Shown: positions 31,953 to 43,005 of the stretch, in pieces
How positions within the stretch are numbered: the stretch's first letter is position 1
Layout of the letters: the number at the start of each line of letters is the position of its first letter
Source: Bretschneidera sinensis
Lineage: Eukaryota > Streptophyta > Magnoliopsida > Brassicales > Akaniaceae
Assembly: GCA_023935145.1 (NCBI GenBank)
Contig: CM043705.1
Coordinates: 55,167,084 to 55,231,083 of the forward strand
Direction of reading: 5' to 3'
DNA: 64,000 nt
The notes under the pieces: generated by a model
The model's database searches: none
What the model saw: the letters and a program-made list of their open reading frames with translations, nothing else
Told to the model about the DNA's origin: nothing
Program-made: the position numbers and the translations under genes

Positions 31953-32736
31953 GTCGATCCTAGTTTCTGTCAAATTTACGATCGATCTCGAATATGTGCG
32001 CTCGATCGCAAGTGCCGTGCGCTCGATCGCACACGGTCAGGCTTTTCCTCGAACAGGTTCTGTGCGACAAAAGACCAAGCTATGGCCTTATGGTTTTGGA
32101 TGTGTTCCTAACCTCCTGTAAACATAAAAATACCCAATCACACACATGATAACACATATATAGAATGAAAAATGGAATTTAATTATTAAGAACCATGTGT
32201 TAGATCAAAGTGGGTTACCTTGTATATGTAAAAATAGAATGAATGTGCGATGGGGAAGAGGACGTGGTGGTGATAGTAGGGTGATGGTGGTATGGTGGTG
32301 GTGATGGTGGTAGCGTGGTGGAGTACAGATGTTGAGAGTTGAGATTGGTGTGTTACAAAAGGGAGAGCGCGAGTAGGTGAAAAACAGAAAGTGCAGGTGA
32401 GATGTAGGGAGAGTGTGAGTGAGAGTGCGAAGAGTGAAGTGTTTTAAGTCCATCACTTGATTGTCTGCCACGAGTGCGCTCGATTGCACTTTGGAGTACG
32501 CTCGATTGCACTCTTGCACTCGAGCACACTGAAGGATGCACTCGATCGCAAGCAGTGTGCATGGACACAAATTATAAAAAAAAAAAAATCAAAACTTACC
32601 ACAACTGGAATGATAAAATAAGAACAATACAACCTTACTGTGCGTTAGTGGCTTCAGTACCAATAACCTCAGTAGAGGCGCTTGAGCTACATGATTGGCA
32701 AATGTGAAATATCTCAAGCGCTCTCTTGATACAGTG
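31953..32736 (-). promoter_or_regulatory. D spacer: palindrome clusters, leader and intron-like segment before ORF3
   Basis: Here RT, RNase H and integrase are missing. On the minus strand the spacer has four CGATCG/CGATTG-type motifs (32553-32466), a pyrimidine-rich leader-like stretch (about 32440-32380), CCACCA repeats (32322-32263) and a canonical donor AAG|GTAACC at 32218. A matching acceptor TTTACAG lies at 32116 (103-bp intron). Three more CGATCG motifs (32032-31978) lie just before the ORF3 ATG. These motifs are the same as those in D's LTR U3. Open frames here give low-complexity His/Pro/Ser-rich products and are not genes. Confidence 0.5.
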
Positions 32737-33762
32737 TTACTCCTGTTGAATGGGGCACTTATAGCCCACATCAAGTGGTTTAAGTGCCCTTGACAACTGT
32801 TGCATCTCTAATCTTGGTGCAGCTTTATTGATGTCTTTAATCACATCGTCATCCTCTGGCCTAATATCCGATCTGGTGTCATCATGGTTGGAGAAGGTTT
32901 CCAATGTAGTAGTGCTTCGATGGATCTGAGAAACATTCTTAACAACACCTTGCATGAAGCTCACATTAGAATATTCATTATCATCATTGGTTGATTTGAA
33001 TGTATTAAATATTTTAAATTCTATCTCCTCATTATTTACTTTCATAGTGACAATGCCCCTTTTTACACTAATATTAGTGTTAGGAGTTATCATAAAGGGG
33101 TGTCCTAGAATGATGGGGAGAGGTAATGGCATAGTACATTCTTCCATATCTAATACTATAAAATCAGCAAGTATAATGATTTTACCTATTTTTACCAACA
33201 CATCTTCAAGGATACCTCTCGGTCGTTTGATGCTTCTGTCAGCCAATTGCAAAGTGACGGAGGTTGGTTGAAGCTCTCCCAAACCTAGTGTCTCGTATAC
33301 ACTGTATGGCAGTAAGTTGACACTTGCTCCTAGATCCAATAATGCATGCTCGAACAGCTAATCACCTAGCCTGTAAGGAATGGTGAAACTACCCGGATCT
33401 TTTAGTTTAGGTGGTAATTTTCTTAAAAGCACAGCACTTACCTCTTCGGTTAAGGCTACCATCTCATGTTCCTGAAACTTCCGTTTGTTAGTGCAATAAT
33501 CTTTCAGAAATTTAGTGTATGCAAGAATTTGTTTTATGGCATCTAACAAAGGAATATTAATTTCTACCTTTTTCAAGGTGTCAAAAATGTCAATCAATTT
33601 AGTCTCTTTCTTAGGTTTCACCAACCTTTGAAGAAATGGTGGAGATGTATTTACCTTTTCCATCTCACTTATTTTAGAGGTGGATGCTTTGTCAGGAGAT
33701 GCTTGTGCAGGCTCATCGATGCCTATGATCTTTCCACCTCTGAGGGTTGTCACAGCATTCAA
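32737..33762 (-). pseudogene. D protease region, degenerate
   Basis: The upstream frame (33762-33358) contains VTTLRGGKIIG and QILAYTKFLKDYCTNKRKF, the gag-protease linker. A TAG near 33358 interrupts it. The protease follows (33339-32737) with the active-site loop MDLGASVNLLP, LQLADRSIKRPRG and the closing PLPIILGHPFMIT. Its C-terminal acidic linker ends KPLDVGYKCPIQQE and then stops. In a full element this linker leads to RT; here no RT residues follow. The protease itself looks nearly intact. Confidence 0.87.
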
Positions 33763-33957
33763 TTGGTGATGTCCTCTTGGTTTAGGTACTGATTGGGTGG
33801 GAAGCTCACCTTACTTTCTACTGTTCAATTCCTTGGCCAATTGCCCCATTTGTACCTCTAATCCTCGGATTGCTTGATCATGTTTCGCGGTGGTTTGTCT
33901 CATTTCAGTCTGAAATTTCCTTGTTTCTTCCATGAACTGACTTTGTGAGGTCATCAA

Positions 33958-35028
33958 TTATTGTTGTTGAGTTGCTAATTGCCTCATAAGACTCTCGAGG
34001 TCGCTTTTCTTTGGTTCAGGAACAGATTGGGCTGCTAGTTGGAAGTTTTTGTGCTGCCCTTGACCATTCTGATTGTTGCTCCATGAGAAATTCGGGTGAT
34101 TCCGCCATCCAGGGTTGTAGGTGCTTGCATATGGGTTGTTCTTTGGTGGATAGTTGTTAGGTCCCACGTAATTGGCTTGTTCCGGATCTGCAGATGAATA
34201 TAAAAGACAAGTATCAGTATTATGATCAAATTGGGAACATATTGCACATACCTGGAGTGGTGTGGCTGGTAGGCTAGATGAGGCATTTTGAGCAGCCATG
34301 GCTTTTACCAATAAGTCTAATTTCCTTTCCACAGCAGCAATTTGAGGAGAAGATCCTCCATTCAGATTTACCTCATACACATCTTTACCCTTAGGTACAT
34401 GTCTACCTCAAGAGGAGAACTGTTGAGTGTGTTCGCTTAGGGTTTCGAAGAGCTCCATAGCTTTTTTGCTGCTTTTCTCCATCAGCACTCCTCCACAACC
34501 TGAATCAACAATACTTTTGTTAGTATCATTCAAACCTTCATAAAAAGCTTGTACCAATTCATCTTGAGGCAAGTTGTGATGTGGGCATTTGAGTAGCAGT
34601 TCGTTAAAGTGTCTCCATACTTCGAAGAAGAGGTCTTCATCCTTTTGTTGGAAGGACTGGATCTCCTTTCTCATATGTCTCGTCTTTTGGGCTAGAAAAA
34701 ACTTCTTTAAGAATTTGCTAGCCAACTCTTCCCAAGTGTGGATAGAAACTGCAGGCAAAGAATTATAACACAGTTTAGCATTATCTTTTAAGGAAAAGGG
34801 AAACAGAATTAACCTTATTCCTTCTTGGTCTAGGCCTCAGATGTGTTGGAACTTGCAAAGATCGAAGAACTCCTGAAGGTGCAGGTGTTGATCTTTATTA
34901 GGTGTACCCCTAAAGTGAGTTAAGGCACTCAATATTTGCGGAGATATGTAATAGTTGCCTTCTGCCTCAGGTTGATAAGCGATACATGATAGCTGATCAA
35001 GGTTCCGTGGGATGAAGGACTGCTTCAT
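33958..35028 (-). pseudogene. D gag, degenerate
   Basis: Three open pieces remain in order. 35028-34837 is the N-terminal part (YYISPQILSALTHFRG ... LHLQEFFDLCKF). 34758-34408 is the capsid core (IHTWEELASKFLKKFF, DLFFEVWRHFNELLLKCPHH, VQAFYEGLNDTNKSIVD). 34380-33958 is the nucleocapsid part, with a CX2CX4HX4C zinc knuckle (CAICSQFDHNTDTC) and the hallmark STYNPGWRNHPNFSW. Stops separate the pieces. The gag is much more complete than in A2. Confidence 0.9.
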
Positions 35029-35447
35029 TGGTACTCATGCAGGTGGTTGCTAGTTTTCGAGTTGTTCCGCCATTGGTGCTTCGTTCTCAAATTCTTCTTC
35101 GTTCTCTTCGAAGTTGTTCTTAAGTCTTTGTCGGATGGTCCGCTCAAGTTCAGGATCGAGGGGAAAGAATGTGGGATGTCGGGATCGAAGTCCGTGCATA
35201 AATCAGATAAAACAGTTTCAGTGCAACAGTTTAACTCTGCTGCTCAGGTAACTCTCTACCCTAATTGCGCTCGATCGCACAGAAGGTGAAATTAGGGTTT
35301 GATGTTCCTGAAACAGAAATGAAATTTGATTAGGGTTTGATGAAAATAAAAATGATAACATAAACTTAAAAATTTTTAATAAAATAAAATAAAAATAATG
35401 ATGATTAAACTAAACGAAATTAATTCTAAAAGGAAATTTAGTGCAAT
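35029..35447 (-). other. D leader between primer site and gag
   Basis: Noncoding, AT-rich. It has one CGATCG motif (35268-35280) and an acceptor-like TTTCTGTTTCAG near 35310. In-frame stops precede the first gag ATG. An 80-codon plus-strand frame at 35047-35289 has no recognisable product. Confidence 0.6.
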
Positions 35448-35464
35448 CCCCGGCAACGGCACTA
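35448..35464 (-). other. D primer binding site (tRNA-Asp type)
   Basis: On the minus strand it reads TAGTGCCGTTGCCGGGG, six bases inside the LTR. It matches the complement of the plant tRNA-Asp 3' end except near its first bases. Confidence 0.83.
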
Positions 35465-35470
35465 AAAACT

Positions 35471-36790
35471 TGTCGTGTGTTTATCTACCTAAATAAATAA
35501 GTAAATAACCATATAGTTATACTTGCAAGTGCACAAGGTCAACAGTAGTATAGTGTGCGAATGCAAGATCATCTCCATAGGGATTGGTGAATTTTGGTTT
35601 AGAATCATTTTCTTGATAAAAGAAGATTAAAATAACTGTTGTATGTGAATTAATAATAATGAGACATAGGGCTTTGATATCCACCACTAGTCATACTTTC
35701 CCAATGTGTAATGTATCAATCCACTAGCCTTATCATGTATACCTAATGGTCGCCAACCTAAGGGCATGGTATTTACTCCTTAAGCTATTGATTTTCATAA
35801 GCAACGAGTTAGATATGGTAACTACTCTAACTCTTTTCTTTCTTAAGGGATTCAGCATGGTATCTACTGAGTTGTTCCTTAAGAAAGCATAAGATTTATG
35901 GAAATCGACAACCAAATGAGACTTAAGGCATGGAATCTACTCCCGGTTTCCCATGTTGATTAACCCAAGAATCCGGTGTGGATATCTTTTGTTACTAATA
36001 TCAGACCCAGGACTTGGTTATCCAAATTGATCTAACTAACAAGTCCATACCACATGCATATATTGATCAGACATATACATATGAGGAATTTAAATAAACA
36101 CATGTATTAATCAAGTTAAGCATTATAATCAAGGCTATTACAAAGATAATCAATGAATGTATATATGGGAAAGTATAACTAGGGCTTCAATCGAGCCCTA
36201 TAGAGAGTTAGTTACACATGCTGTCTAAGATAAACATCATAGCATAAACTAAATATAAACTATAAAACCCAAAGAATACTGTGGAGACGGGTTGTCAATC
36301 CTCTCCAAAGCTTACAACTCCAAGCAAAGTAAAAGATAAAAGAAGTCAAGTCTTTGTGTGTGCTTTACAGGTGTATTTATAGGGCTTGAGTAATCCTAGA
36401 AGGATCTGGAAACCCTAACTTCCAAAAACACAAAACCTACTCTATTTCCAAAACTAGTTCTGCCGTTTTATTGTTCACGCCCGTACATGTGCGCTCGATT
36501 GCATACGTCTTGTGCTCAATCGCAAGTGCTGCACTCGATCCTTCTTGTGTGCACACGATCACATGTGCGCTCGATCGCATGCAATAGTGCGATCGATCGC
36601 ACTTTGACCAGAGGCTGCTCCAGGATTTCCAAGTTTCTTCCTTTAGGTGCCAAAAATGGTTCTTTTTCTCCAAAACCCTATAAAAACATGTGAAACTCAC
36701 AAATGAAGTAAAATTGACTAAATTAACATAACTAAGGACCTAACAAATGTAAATAAGGGGGCTTAAATATGAATATTTAAGCACCTATCA
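35471..36790 (-). repeat. D 5' LTR (1320 bp)
   Basis: Same length and ends as the 3' copy, with scattered differences. The CGATCG cluster is at 36480-36602. It is flanked on the right by CTTTG (36791-36795), the target duplication inside E's LTR1. Confidence 0.94.
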
Positions 36791-36979
36791 CTTTGCTCTT
36801 CCTAAAATTGTAACTGAATATTAATAAAGCAGTAAATTTGTTAGTGAACGTAGGCAAAGAGGTTGTCGAACCATATTAATTCTTAGTGTTATTACTCTTT
36901 ATTTTATTTGCCTATTTAATTGTTGTTGTGTTTTTGCCTAAAATTTGAGTAGGTGAATTTTAGAGGTAAAATCCCAACA
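36791..36979 (+). repeat. Element E LTR1, right fragment
   Basis: CTTTGCTCTTCCTAAAATTG onward matches LTR2 from 38121 and ends AAAATCCCAACA. With the fragment at 28002-28064 it forms the 3' part of one LTR split by D. Confidence 0.9.
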
Positions 36980-37724
36980 AGTGGTATCATAGATGAGGTT
37001 TCGATGGAAAAAATACAAAAAATAAACGTAATTAATATTGTACTATTTGATGAATTGAAGATGGAAGAAGGTATGATGAATATTAGCTTTTTCGATTCCA
37101 TTATCACTAATGGTTTGAATAATATTTTGACAGACATGAAGTACTTGCCACAGAAAGAAAAAGTCACGATGTTAATGGTGGACAAGAAAGTTTGAATGGA
37201 TGGGGAGGCTCCCACAGTACCTCCAAAGAGAGATAAGTTGAAAAGATCAAGTGTATGTTTGAGGTTAAAGAGGTCAGGTGTGTTTGAGGGTCAAGAATTG
37301 TTCGTTATTATATCAAGAGAAGAGCTAGATAAAGTGAATGAGTGGAGCACTTCAAGGAAGGTGGAGGAAAAATCAAGATCCAAGTCTCCAGATTTTTCAT
37401 ATAAGGAGTGCATCTGCAACGAGTGAGAGGAACACACACAATTGCAAAACAAGACCATGATGAAGGACTTGGAGGAGTTTAGTAAAATGAAACAAAGTGA
37501 AAATGGAAAGGCTAATGAGGATGATGAGATGCAAAATCTTGATGCTTCAAAGGTAGTGATGACAGATTCTATGAACGAAGAAAGTTTGTACCTGTTGAAT
37601 GAGAAGATGATTGCTTCAAAAAGTAAGTGGATAGGATGGGAAGATCAAAAGGAATTATCACACCAACCAAAGAAGAAAGGAAAATTTGATGATGAGGTGG
37701 AGAATTTAAGCCAAGGTGGAGATT
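36980..37724 (+). pseudogene. E internal region 1, unrecognised broken frame
   Basis: The primer site is TGGTATCAT at 36982. A frame runs from about 36953 (inside the LTR) to TGA 37193-37195 and continues as 37196-37426 and 37442-37759, broken by stops. Readable parts are VLFDELKMEEGMMNISFF, DMKYLPQKEKVTMLM, an Arg/Lys/Ser-rich stretch, and a Glu/Met-rich segment (MQNKTMMKDLEEFSKMKQ). No gag, protease or RT motif is seen. Region 2 encodes a similar protein, so the frame was once coding, but its role is unknown. It resembles no family I can name. Confidence 0.5.
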
Positions 37725-38312
37725 TGTTGGGATTTTGGCTCAATTCCTCACAAAGATGACTTCTAATTGGTTTGGGAAAAGCGGTTTCCTATTTTATAGT
37801 TGTTTGATCTAATAGGAGTGGTAGTAGTTTCATATTGGCTATTTCCTGTCTTAGAAGTAGTAGAAGTAGTTTTCTTTACTGTTGTTCTTTTCTTATTAGT
37901 ATTAAGAAAATCTCCTCTATATAAAAGGGGTCCAAATAAGAATTGATGCACACTCATAATCCCTGTATGCAATTTAAACTAGAAGAGTTTACTACTAGAG
38001 TTAGGATGAGAGTTTTTGGGTATATTGGGGTTTTGGGTTGTCAAGTAGAGAGGGCACTTACAACTAGAGTTAGGTTAAGAGCTTTTGTTGTATTGGGGTT
38101 TTGGGGTGAGAGTTTGACAGCTTTGCTCTTCTTAAAGTTGTAACTGAAGATTAATAAAGCAATAAGTTTGTTGGTGGACGTAGGCAAAGAGGTTGTCGAA
38201 CTACATAAATTTTTGGTTTTATTACTTTTTATTTTATTTACCAATTTAATTGTTGTAGTTGTGTTTTTGCCTAAAATTTGAGTAGTAGAATTTTAGAGAT
38301 AAAATCCCAACA
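37725..38312 (+). repeat. E LTR2 (588 bp)
   Basis: Starts TGTTGGGATTTTGGCTCAAT and ends AAAATCCCAACA. TATATAAA lies near 37919-37926 (CTCTATATAAAAGGGG), a good TATA box. It is shared by the two internal regions. The D insertion site in LTR1 corresponds to 38121-38125. Confidence 0.92.
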
Positions 38313-39030
38313 AGTGGTATCAAAGCTGTGGTTCCGATGGGGAAAAAAATACAAAAAGAGGCATAATTAATATTGAGCTATTTAATGAATTGAAGATGGA
38401 AAAAGGTATGATGAATATTAGCTTTTTCAATTCCATTATCACTAATTTGTTGAGTAGTATGTTGACAGAGATGAAGTACTTGCTATCGAAAGAAAAAGTC
38501 ACGATGTTAATGGTGGGAAATGAAATTTGGATGGATGGAGAGGTTCCCGCGGTACCTCTAGAGACAGATAAGTTGAAGAGGTCAAGTGTGTTCAAGGTTG
38601 AAGAATTGTTCATGATTATATTAAGAGAAGATTCAGACAGTACGTTAGTGGAGCACTTCAAGGAATGTGGAGGAAAGATCAAGATTCAAGTCTCTAGATT
38701 TTTCAAATAAAGAGTGCATCTACAACGAGAGAGAGAAACACACACAATTTCAAAACAAGGACACGATGAAGGACTTGGAAAGGTTTAGTAGAATGAAATT
38801 GAGTGATAATGGAAAGCTTAATGAGGATGATTAGGTAGAAGTTCTTAATGCTTCGATGGTAGTGATGATAGATACCGTGAACGAAGAAAGCATGTGCATG
38901 TTGAATGAGAGAATGATTGCTTCAAAGACTAAGCAAATGAGATAGGAAGATCAAAAGGAAAGATCACACCAACCAAAGAAGAAAGGCAAACCTGATGATG
39001 AGGAGGAGAATTTATGCCAAGGTAGAGATT
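38313..39030 (+). pseudogene. E internal region 2, unrecognised broken frame
   Basis: The primer site TGGTATCAAAGC (38315-38326) is the classic iMet type. The main open piece, 38390-38710, reads MKMEKGMMNISFFNS, LTEMKYLLSKEKVTMLM and HFKECGGKIKIQVSRFF and parallels region 1 with many substitutions. It is a second degraded copy of the same unknown protein. The region ends with a purine-rich tract (CAAGGTAGAGATT) before LTR3. Confidence 0.5.
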
Positions 39031-39616
39031 TGTTGGGGTTTTGGCTCAATTCCTCAAAAAGATGACTTCTAATTAGTTTTGGAAATGTGGTTTTTTATTT
39101 TATAGTTGTTTGTTCTACTAGGAGATATGGTAGTTTCTTATTAGATATTGCTAGTCTTAGTAGTAGTAGAAGTTGTTTTCTTTATTGTTATTTTTTTCTA
39201 TTAGTATTAAGAAAATATCCTCTATATAAAGGAGGTCCAGAGAAGATTTGAGGTACACTCGTAATTCCCATATACATTTTGAACTAGAGGGGTTTAGTAC
39301 TAAAGTTAGGATGAGAGCTTTGAGTGTATTGGAGTTTTGGATTGTCAAGTTGAGAGGGAACTTACAACTAAAGCTAGGTTAAGAGCTTTTATTGTATTGA
39401 GACTTTGGGGTGAGATTTTGAAAACTTTGTTTTTCCTAAAGTTGTAATTGAAGATTAATAAAGCAATAAGTTTGTTGGTGGCCGTAGGCAAAGAGGTTAC
39501 CGAACCACATTAATTTTTGGTATTATTACTCTATTTTTTTTTTGCCTATTTAATTGTTGTGGTTGTATTTTTGCCTAAAATTTGAATATATGGATTTTAT
39601 AAGTAAAATCCCAACA
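39031..39616 (+). repeat. E LTR3 (586 bp)
   Basis: Starts TGTTGGGGTTTTGGCTCAAT and ends AAAATCCCAACA. It has TATATAAA at about 39221. It differs from LTR2 by many substitutions. The 3' flank CATAA has no partner in the window. Confidence 0.92.
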
Positions 39617-40194
39617 CATAATATAACGCAAGAGTGTATGAACCAGCATAAACGAGTTAACTATAAGAATTTAATATTAACTTGCTATGATGACCATATG
39701 CAAAAGAAATCAATGACTTGAGTATATAGAGAAATTACTCTATATCAGTGGATAATCCATACGCCAATGACAAGGAATTGGAGCCAGAGATTTGGACATT
39801 GGGTTTTAGAAATCCCTGATGTTGTAGTTTTGATTCAAAAATATCATCATACTTTTTGTGTGGAGATTATTGGACAAGTTTGTAGATTTATTATACTCGA
39901 TTAATATTTCCATTTTTTCTGGTAAAAATATATTTATATGTTTTGTCAATTTGCACGTGTTGTTCATGTCTTTCTTTATTATTTATTATTTTATTTTATT
40001 TTCCCGTTTATTTTAGGCCTTAAGAAATTTTTCTTCATGTGAAAACAAGTTAGTTTAAACATTACTTTTTATGAACATGGCTTCAAAAGTACAAAATTTT
40101 ATATCATATCATATGAATTGCATCAACTATTCAGATTAGTATTTCTTTGAAATTATAAGATGCCATTGTCTGTTTTTAGTATTTCACTCATGAA
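39617..40194. other. AT-rich intergenic DNA
   Basis: No gene, RNA or repeat structure that I can support. Confidence 0.6.
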
Positions 40195-40440
40195 CTGGTT
40201 TTAAGGCTGGCGGGTTTGTTTCTGTGTGCATTTGGTAGCTGTTACATTGGCTTGATATTTTAGAGGTCTTTGCTTGTGTGCTTGCTGCTTTTCTTGGTGT
40301 TTCGTGGTGGATTTTTCAGGTGATTTTCTCTCGTGTTTGTGGGTGTTGGTACTATGTTTCTTGGGCTTAGATTATTATTGTATTTCTATGACTCTTTTGG
40401 ATGATTATCAATAAGAATTATTTTTGCTGTTAAAAAAAAT
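40195..40440 (+). mobile_element. LINE-like 3' end with A-tail
   Basis: A T/G-rich segment rich in TTGTGTG and TTTCTTGG words ends in AAGAATTATTTTTGCTGTT and an A-run at 40431-40438. This is the composition and ending usual for plant L1-type LINE 3' regions. There is no coding part. The assignment rests on composition and tail only. Confidence 0.4.
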
Positions 40441-42004
40441 AGATGGCATAAAAATTAGTCTGTAATACTATTGTCTTACTTTTACAAAAGGTAATCAAAA
40501 AAATGACAGTTTTTGTTGCTCCAATATGATGGATGGCTCAGCTTCCCATTCTAGAGATGGACTGATCGTTCAACATATTGCAGATAATAAATCATTTGAG
40601 CTCACACAAGCAACAGCTGACAATTTCATTGTAGCTTCCGGGTTCACCGAAGTCACTTTTCTTGATCTTCTCTGTTTCGGGTGTCTTGTGGTATCCGGTT
40701 CCCTCCTAATTTCAACTGAACATTAAAAGATCAATATGATGAAGTTTCATTGTCACTAAAGGAGGAAACTATAGATGGCATGTTTATGAGGACCCCTATA
40801 TTTCCATCCTGCAGCTTCTCCTGGAGGGAATACCTTTGCCAGCTCAATTAATCCCATTTTCTCTGTAATAGGTTATAGCCATTTTGTGGTACATAGAAAT
40901 TTGGACAATAATTGGTGGTTGTTTTTATTGTTGAATGACTAATCCATGTATGTGTGGAAGGTTAGTATGCTCTTATACAAAATCAGTATCATAACAAAAC
41001 TATCTTTTGCACTGAAATGTCATTTTTTTTCCCCTTTTAATCATCATGTTGTCACTGGACTTCCAGGTATTTATACTTGGATTTGTACTCGGGAGGTCTA
41101 TGTGTAGGTCTGAAAAACCTGAAAACAGTGGGAACTTCACCACCATAGGCGGAGCTACACTCCGGGCAATTCTAGGCTGAAGCCCGGGCTCAAATTTTTC
41201 TAAAAAAAATCCCGGTTAATAAATATCTTCAAGCCCAGCCCCAATGCTAATAAGAGCCCAGTCTTCTCTAAGCCCCAACCCAGTACAGCACCCAACCCCA
41301 ATTCTAACGACAACTGCTCTTCTACATCTCTGTTTTCTCTCTCGCCTCACACACTCACCAAATTTTCGGCACAGCAGGCTCCTCGGAAGTTACCAGTGGT
41401 GACAGCAACGAGCGACGACCACAGTGACACAAAAAAATAGGTAAGGAGCTGTAGTAATTGGGTTATATTGGTCATTGATGCTTGGGATTAATTAGTTTTG
41501 CAAATCTAAGTTAATTCCTATGCTCTCGTCGTTCGCCTAGATTCTTGATATTTTTGGGCTTAAATCCTCTGTTGATAAATTGTTGTGTAAGTGAAACTGT
41601 TTGCTTGAAATTTGGAGCATAGAGTAATGTTTATTTTCTGAGCTAATTAGCGTCTAAACCTTAACTAACATTGGGTATTCTAAAATCTTGATGCCTTGAT
41701 GATCAATAGTGCCAATCAAGAGGCGAAATCAAGTCTTGCATTCTCTTCAACTTTTTTAATACGTAAAAGGGAATTAATTGAGTGGTCTCTAATTTGTGGA
41801 AGAGATTTTGTTTTCTTGGACAGAAAAATGATTGTGGACAAACCATTGAAAAGATTTTTAGACATATTCAGTGTTCTAAAATTAATGTGTTGGTAAACAG
41901 TTGTTTTATTTGCAAATGATACGGTGAGTTCATATGTCATCTTTTAATGGTGTGAGTTTTAGCTAGAGCATTGTAGGAAATGTGGATTTTGGGGTCTTTT
42001 ATGT
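40441..42004. other. Intergenic DNA with possible transposon debris
   Basis: The 40526-40726 frame (starts MMDGSASHSRDGLIVQH) has no family I recognise. At 41140-41440 a GC-richer stretch starts GGCGGAGCTACACTCCGGG, includes GAAGCCCGGGCTC, and leads into a C/T-rich leader-like part. It resembles the start of hAT-type elements with TTF zinc-finger transposases, but no transposase follows. The frame at 41696-41896 is unassigned. Confidence 0.35.
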
Positions 42005-42360
42005 GTGCGCGTGTTAGACGAAGTGTGGGTTTGGAGTGGATTTCAGGCTCCTAAGAACCTCAAGAAAGTGAGCCTCAAGAAAGCGAGCCTCAAGAACTCC
42101 ATGATCTCAATTTTTATTTTTTGGATTGTTTGGCTTGAGAGGAACTGTACAGCTTTTGAATGTTTTGATAAACCTATTGATGCAATTAGGGAAAGATGGT
42201 TTAATAGCTTATTTTTTTTGGGTCAATGGGAATTCTTTTGTAAATGATTTTGATTTTATAGATTTTGTAGAGTTTTTCTCCTATAAATAGTCCTTGTACA
42301 TGGGTTGTACCCCTTTAATATTTTTTTTTTCTTTAATATATTTCACTTATCAAAAAAATA
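42005..42360 (+). mobile_element. 5'-truncated L1-type LINE, 3' end
   Basis: The frame 42005-42247 ends with IFWIVWLERNCTAFE, then RERWFNSLFFLGQW and a stop. This matches the C-terminal end of plant LINE reverse-transcriptase proteins (W-x-x-W-x-E-R-N-x-x-x-F). A 3' noncoding part and a tail ending in TTATCAAAAAAATAAG follow. Only about 80 codons remain. A repeated CTCAAGAA(A/C) motif precedes the conserved part. Confidence 0.65.
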
Positions 42361-42744
42361 AGTGTTTTAAAATTAATTTAATACTTGATGGAGGATTTCT
42401 TTATTTGAGTTTGTGGTATGGTGAATGTAGAATTTTGGATTATGTAACTTAATGAGGTAAAGGATGAATCTTCGATTGTGAGACTTCACGATTTTTAGAT
42501 ATATTCAGTGTTCTAAAAAAAGTTTGACTCAAACACTGAACTTGTCCATCATAGGTAGTGTAACTTGATGAGGTAAAAGATGAATTGGATAGATAGACAT
42601 CCCTTTTGTTCTTAAAATTTGTCTTTTTTGGTAACATACATGTCTGTGTATAATGGTTGTTCCAGTTACATTTTCCCATTTCCCCCTTGTGAGCAGAACT
42701 CCATATATCTATCTATTCCCCAATATTGACATTAACTCTCTTAT

Positions 42745-43005
42745 TTGTTGTTGAAAGCTGATCTTTCTGTTGATCCTCACAAAGCATTAATCAAAGACCG
42801 TCGTGCTCTGTCGGCGAGGGTTGGGAATGTACTGTTAGTCACCACCATGTATGAAGGAAACATGTGTACGGATTATCTAGCCAAAGCTACCGCGGATGGG
42901 CAAGAGGAGTTCACGGTCATTCGTTCTCCTTCGGTGAACATGGAGGAGCTACTTACGACGGGCGCCTTGGGCGTTGCTTTTCTAAGAAGGACTAGAAGCC
43001 CTTAG
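42745..43005 (+). pseudogene. RNase H-like domain C-terminal fragment
   Basis: The open frame contains SARVGNVLLVTTMYEGNM, CTDYLAKATADGQEEF and MEELLTTGALGVAFL, then TAG. This resembles the end of the RNase H-like domain in plant LINE-derived and ribonuclease H-like proteins (REGN-x-CAD-x-LAK). The expected N-terminal catalytic part is not upstream. It may be the last exon of an older gene copy or LINE debris. A possible acceptor (TTGTTGTTGAAAG) precedes the frame. Confidence 0.5.

Larger units (their letters stand above)
28065..36790 (-). mobile_element. Element D: non-autonomous Athila-type element (gag, protease, ORF3; no RT, RNase H or integrase)
   Basis: D is bounded by two 1320-bp LTRs (28065-29384 and 35471-36790) with TG...CA ends. 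Near-perfect target duplications CTTTA and CTTTG flank it, and E's intact LTR2 reads CTTTG at that site (38121-38125). In minus-strand order it has LTR, tRNA-Asp primer site, gag with zinc knuckle, protease, a spacer with CGATCG palindromes and an intron-like segment, ORF3 remnant, 3' noncoding module, polypurine tract and LTR. RT, RNase H and integrase are absent between protease and spacer. Its LTR start and 3' module resemble A1 and A2. Confidence 0.93.
36980..39616 (+). mobile_element. Element E: copia-type non-autonomous element, internal-LTR-internal-LTR
   Basis: After LTR1 come internal region 1 (36980-37724), LTR2 (37725-38312), internal region 2 (38313-39030) and LTR3 (39031-39616). 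The two internal regions are homologous along their length. Both begin with the iMet primer site GTGGTATCA and end with a purine-rich tract. The arrangement fits recombination between two copies. No reverse transcriptase or integrase is present. LTR ends TGTTGGGATTTT and AAAATCCCAACA are perfect inverted repeats in LTR2. Confidence 0.88.

Noticed and set aside
32263..32322. GGTGGT repeats as a possible G-quadruplex
   Set aside because: The G-runs are only two bases long, so a stable four-stranded form is unlikely.
32205..32570. 121-codon His/Pro-rich minus-strand frame
   Set aside because: The product comes from CCACCA repeats in D's ORF3 leader and has no conserved motif.
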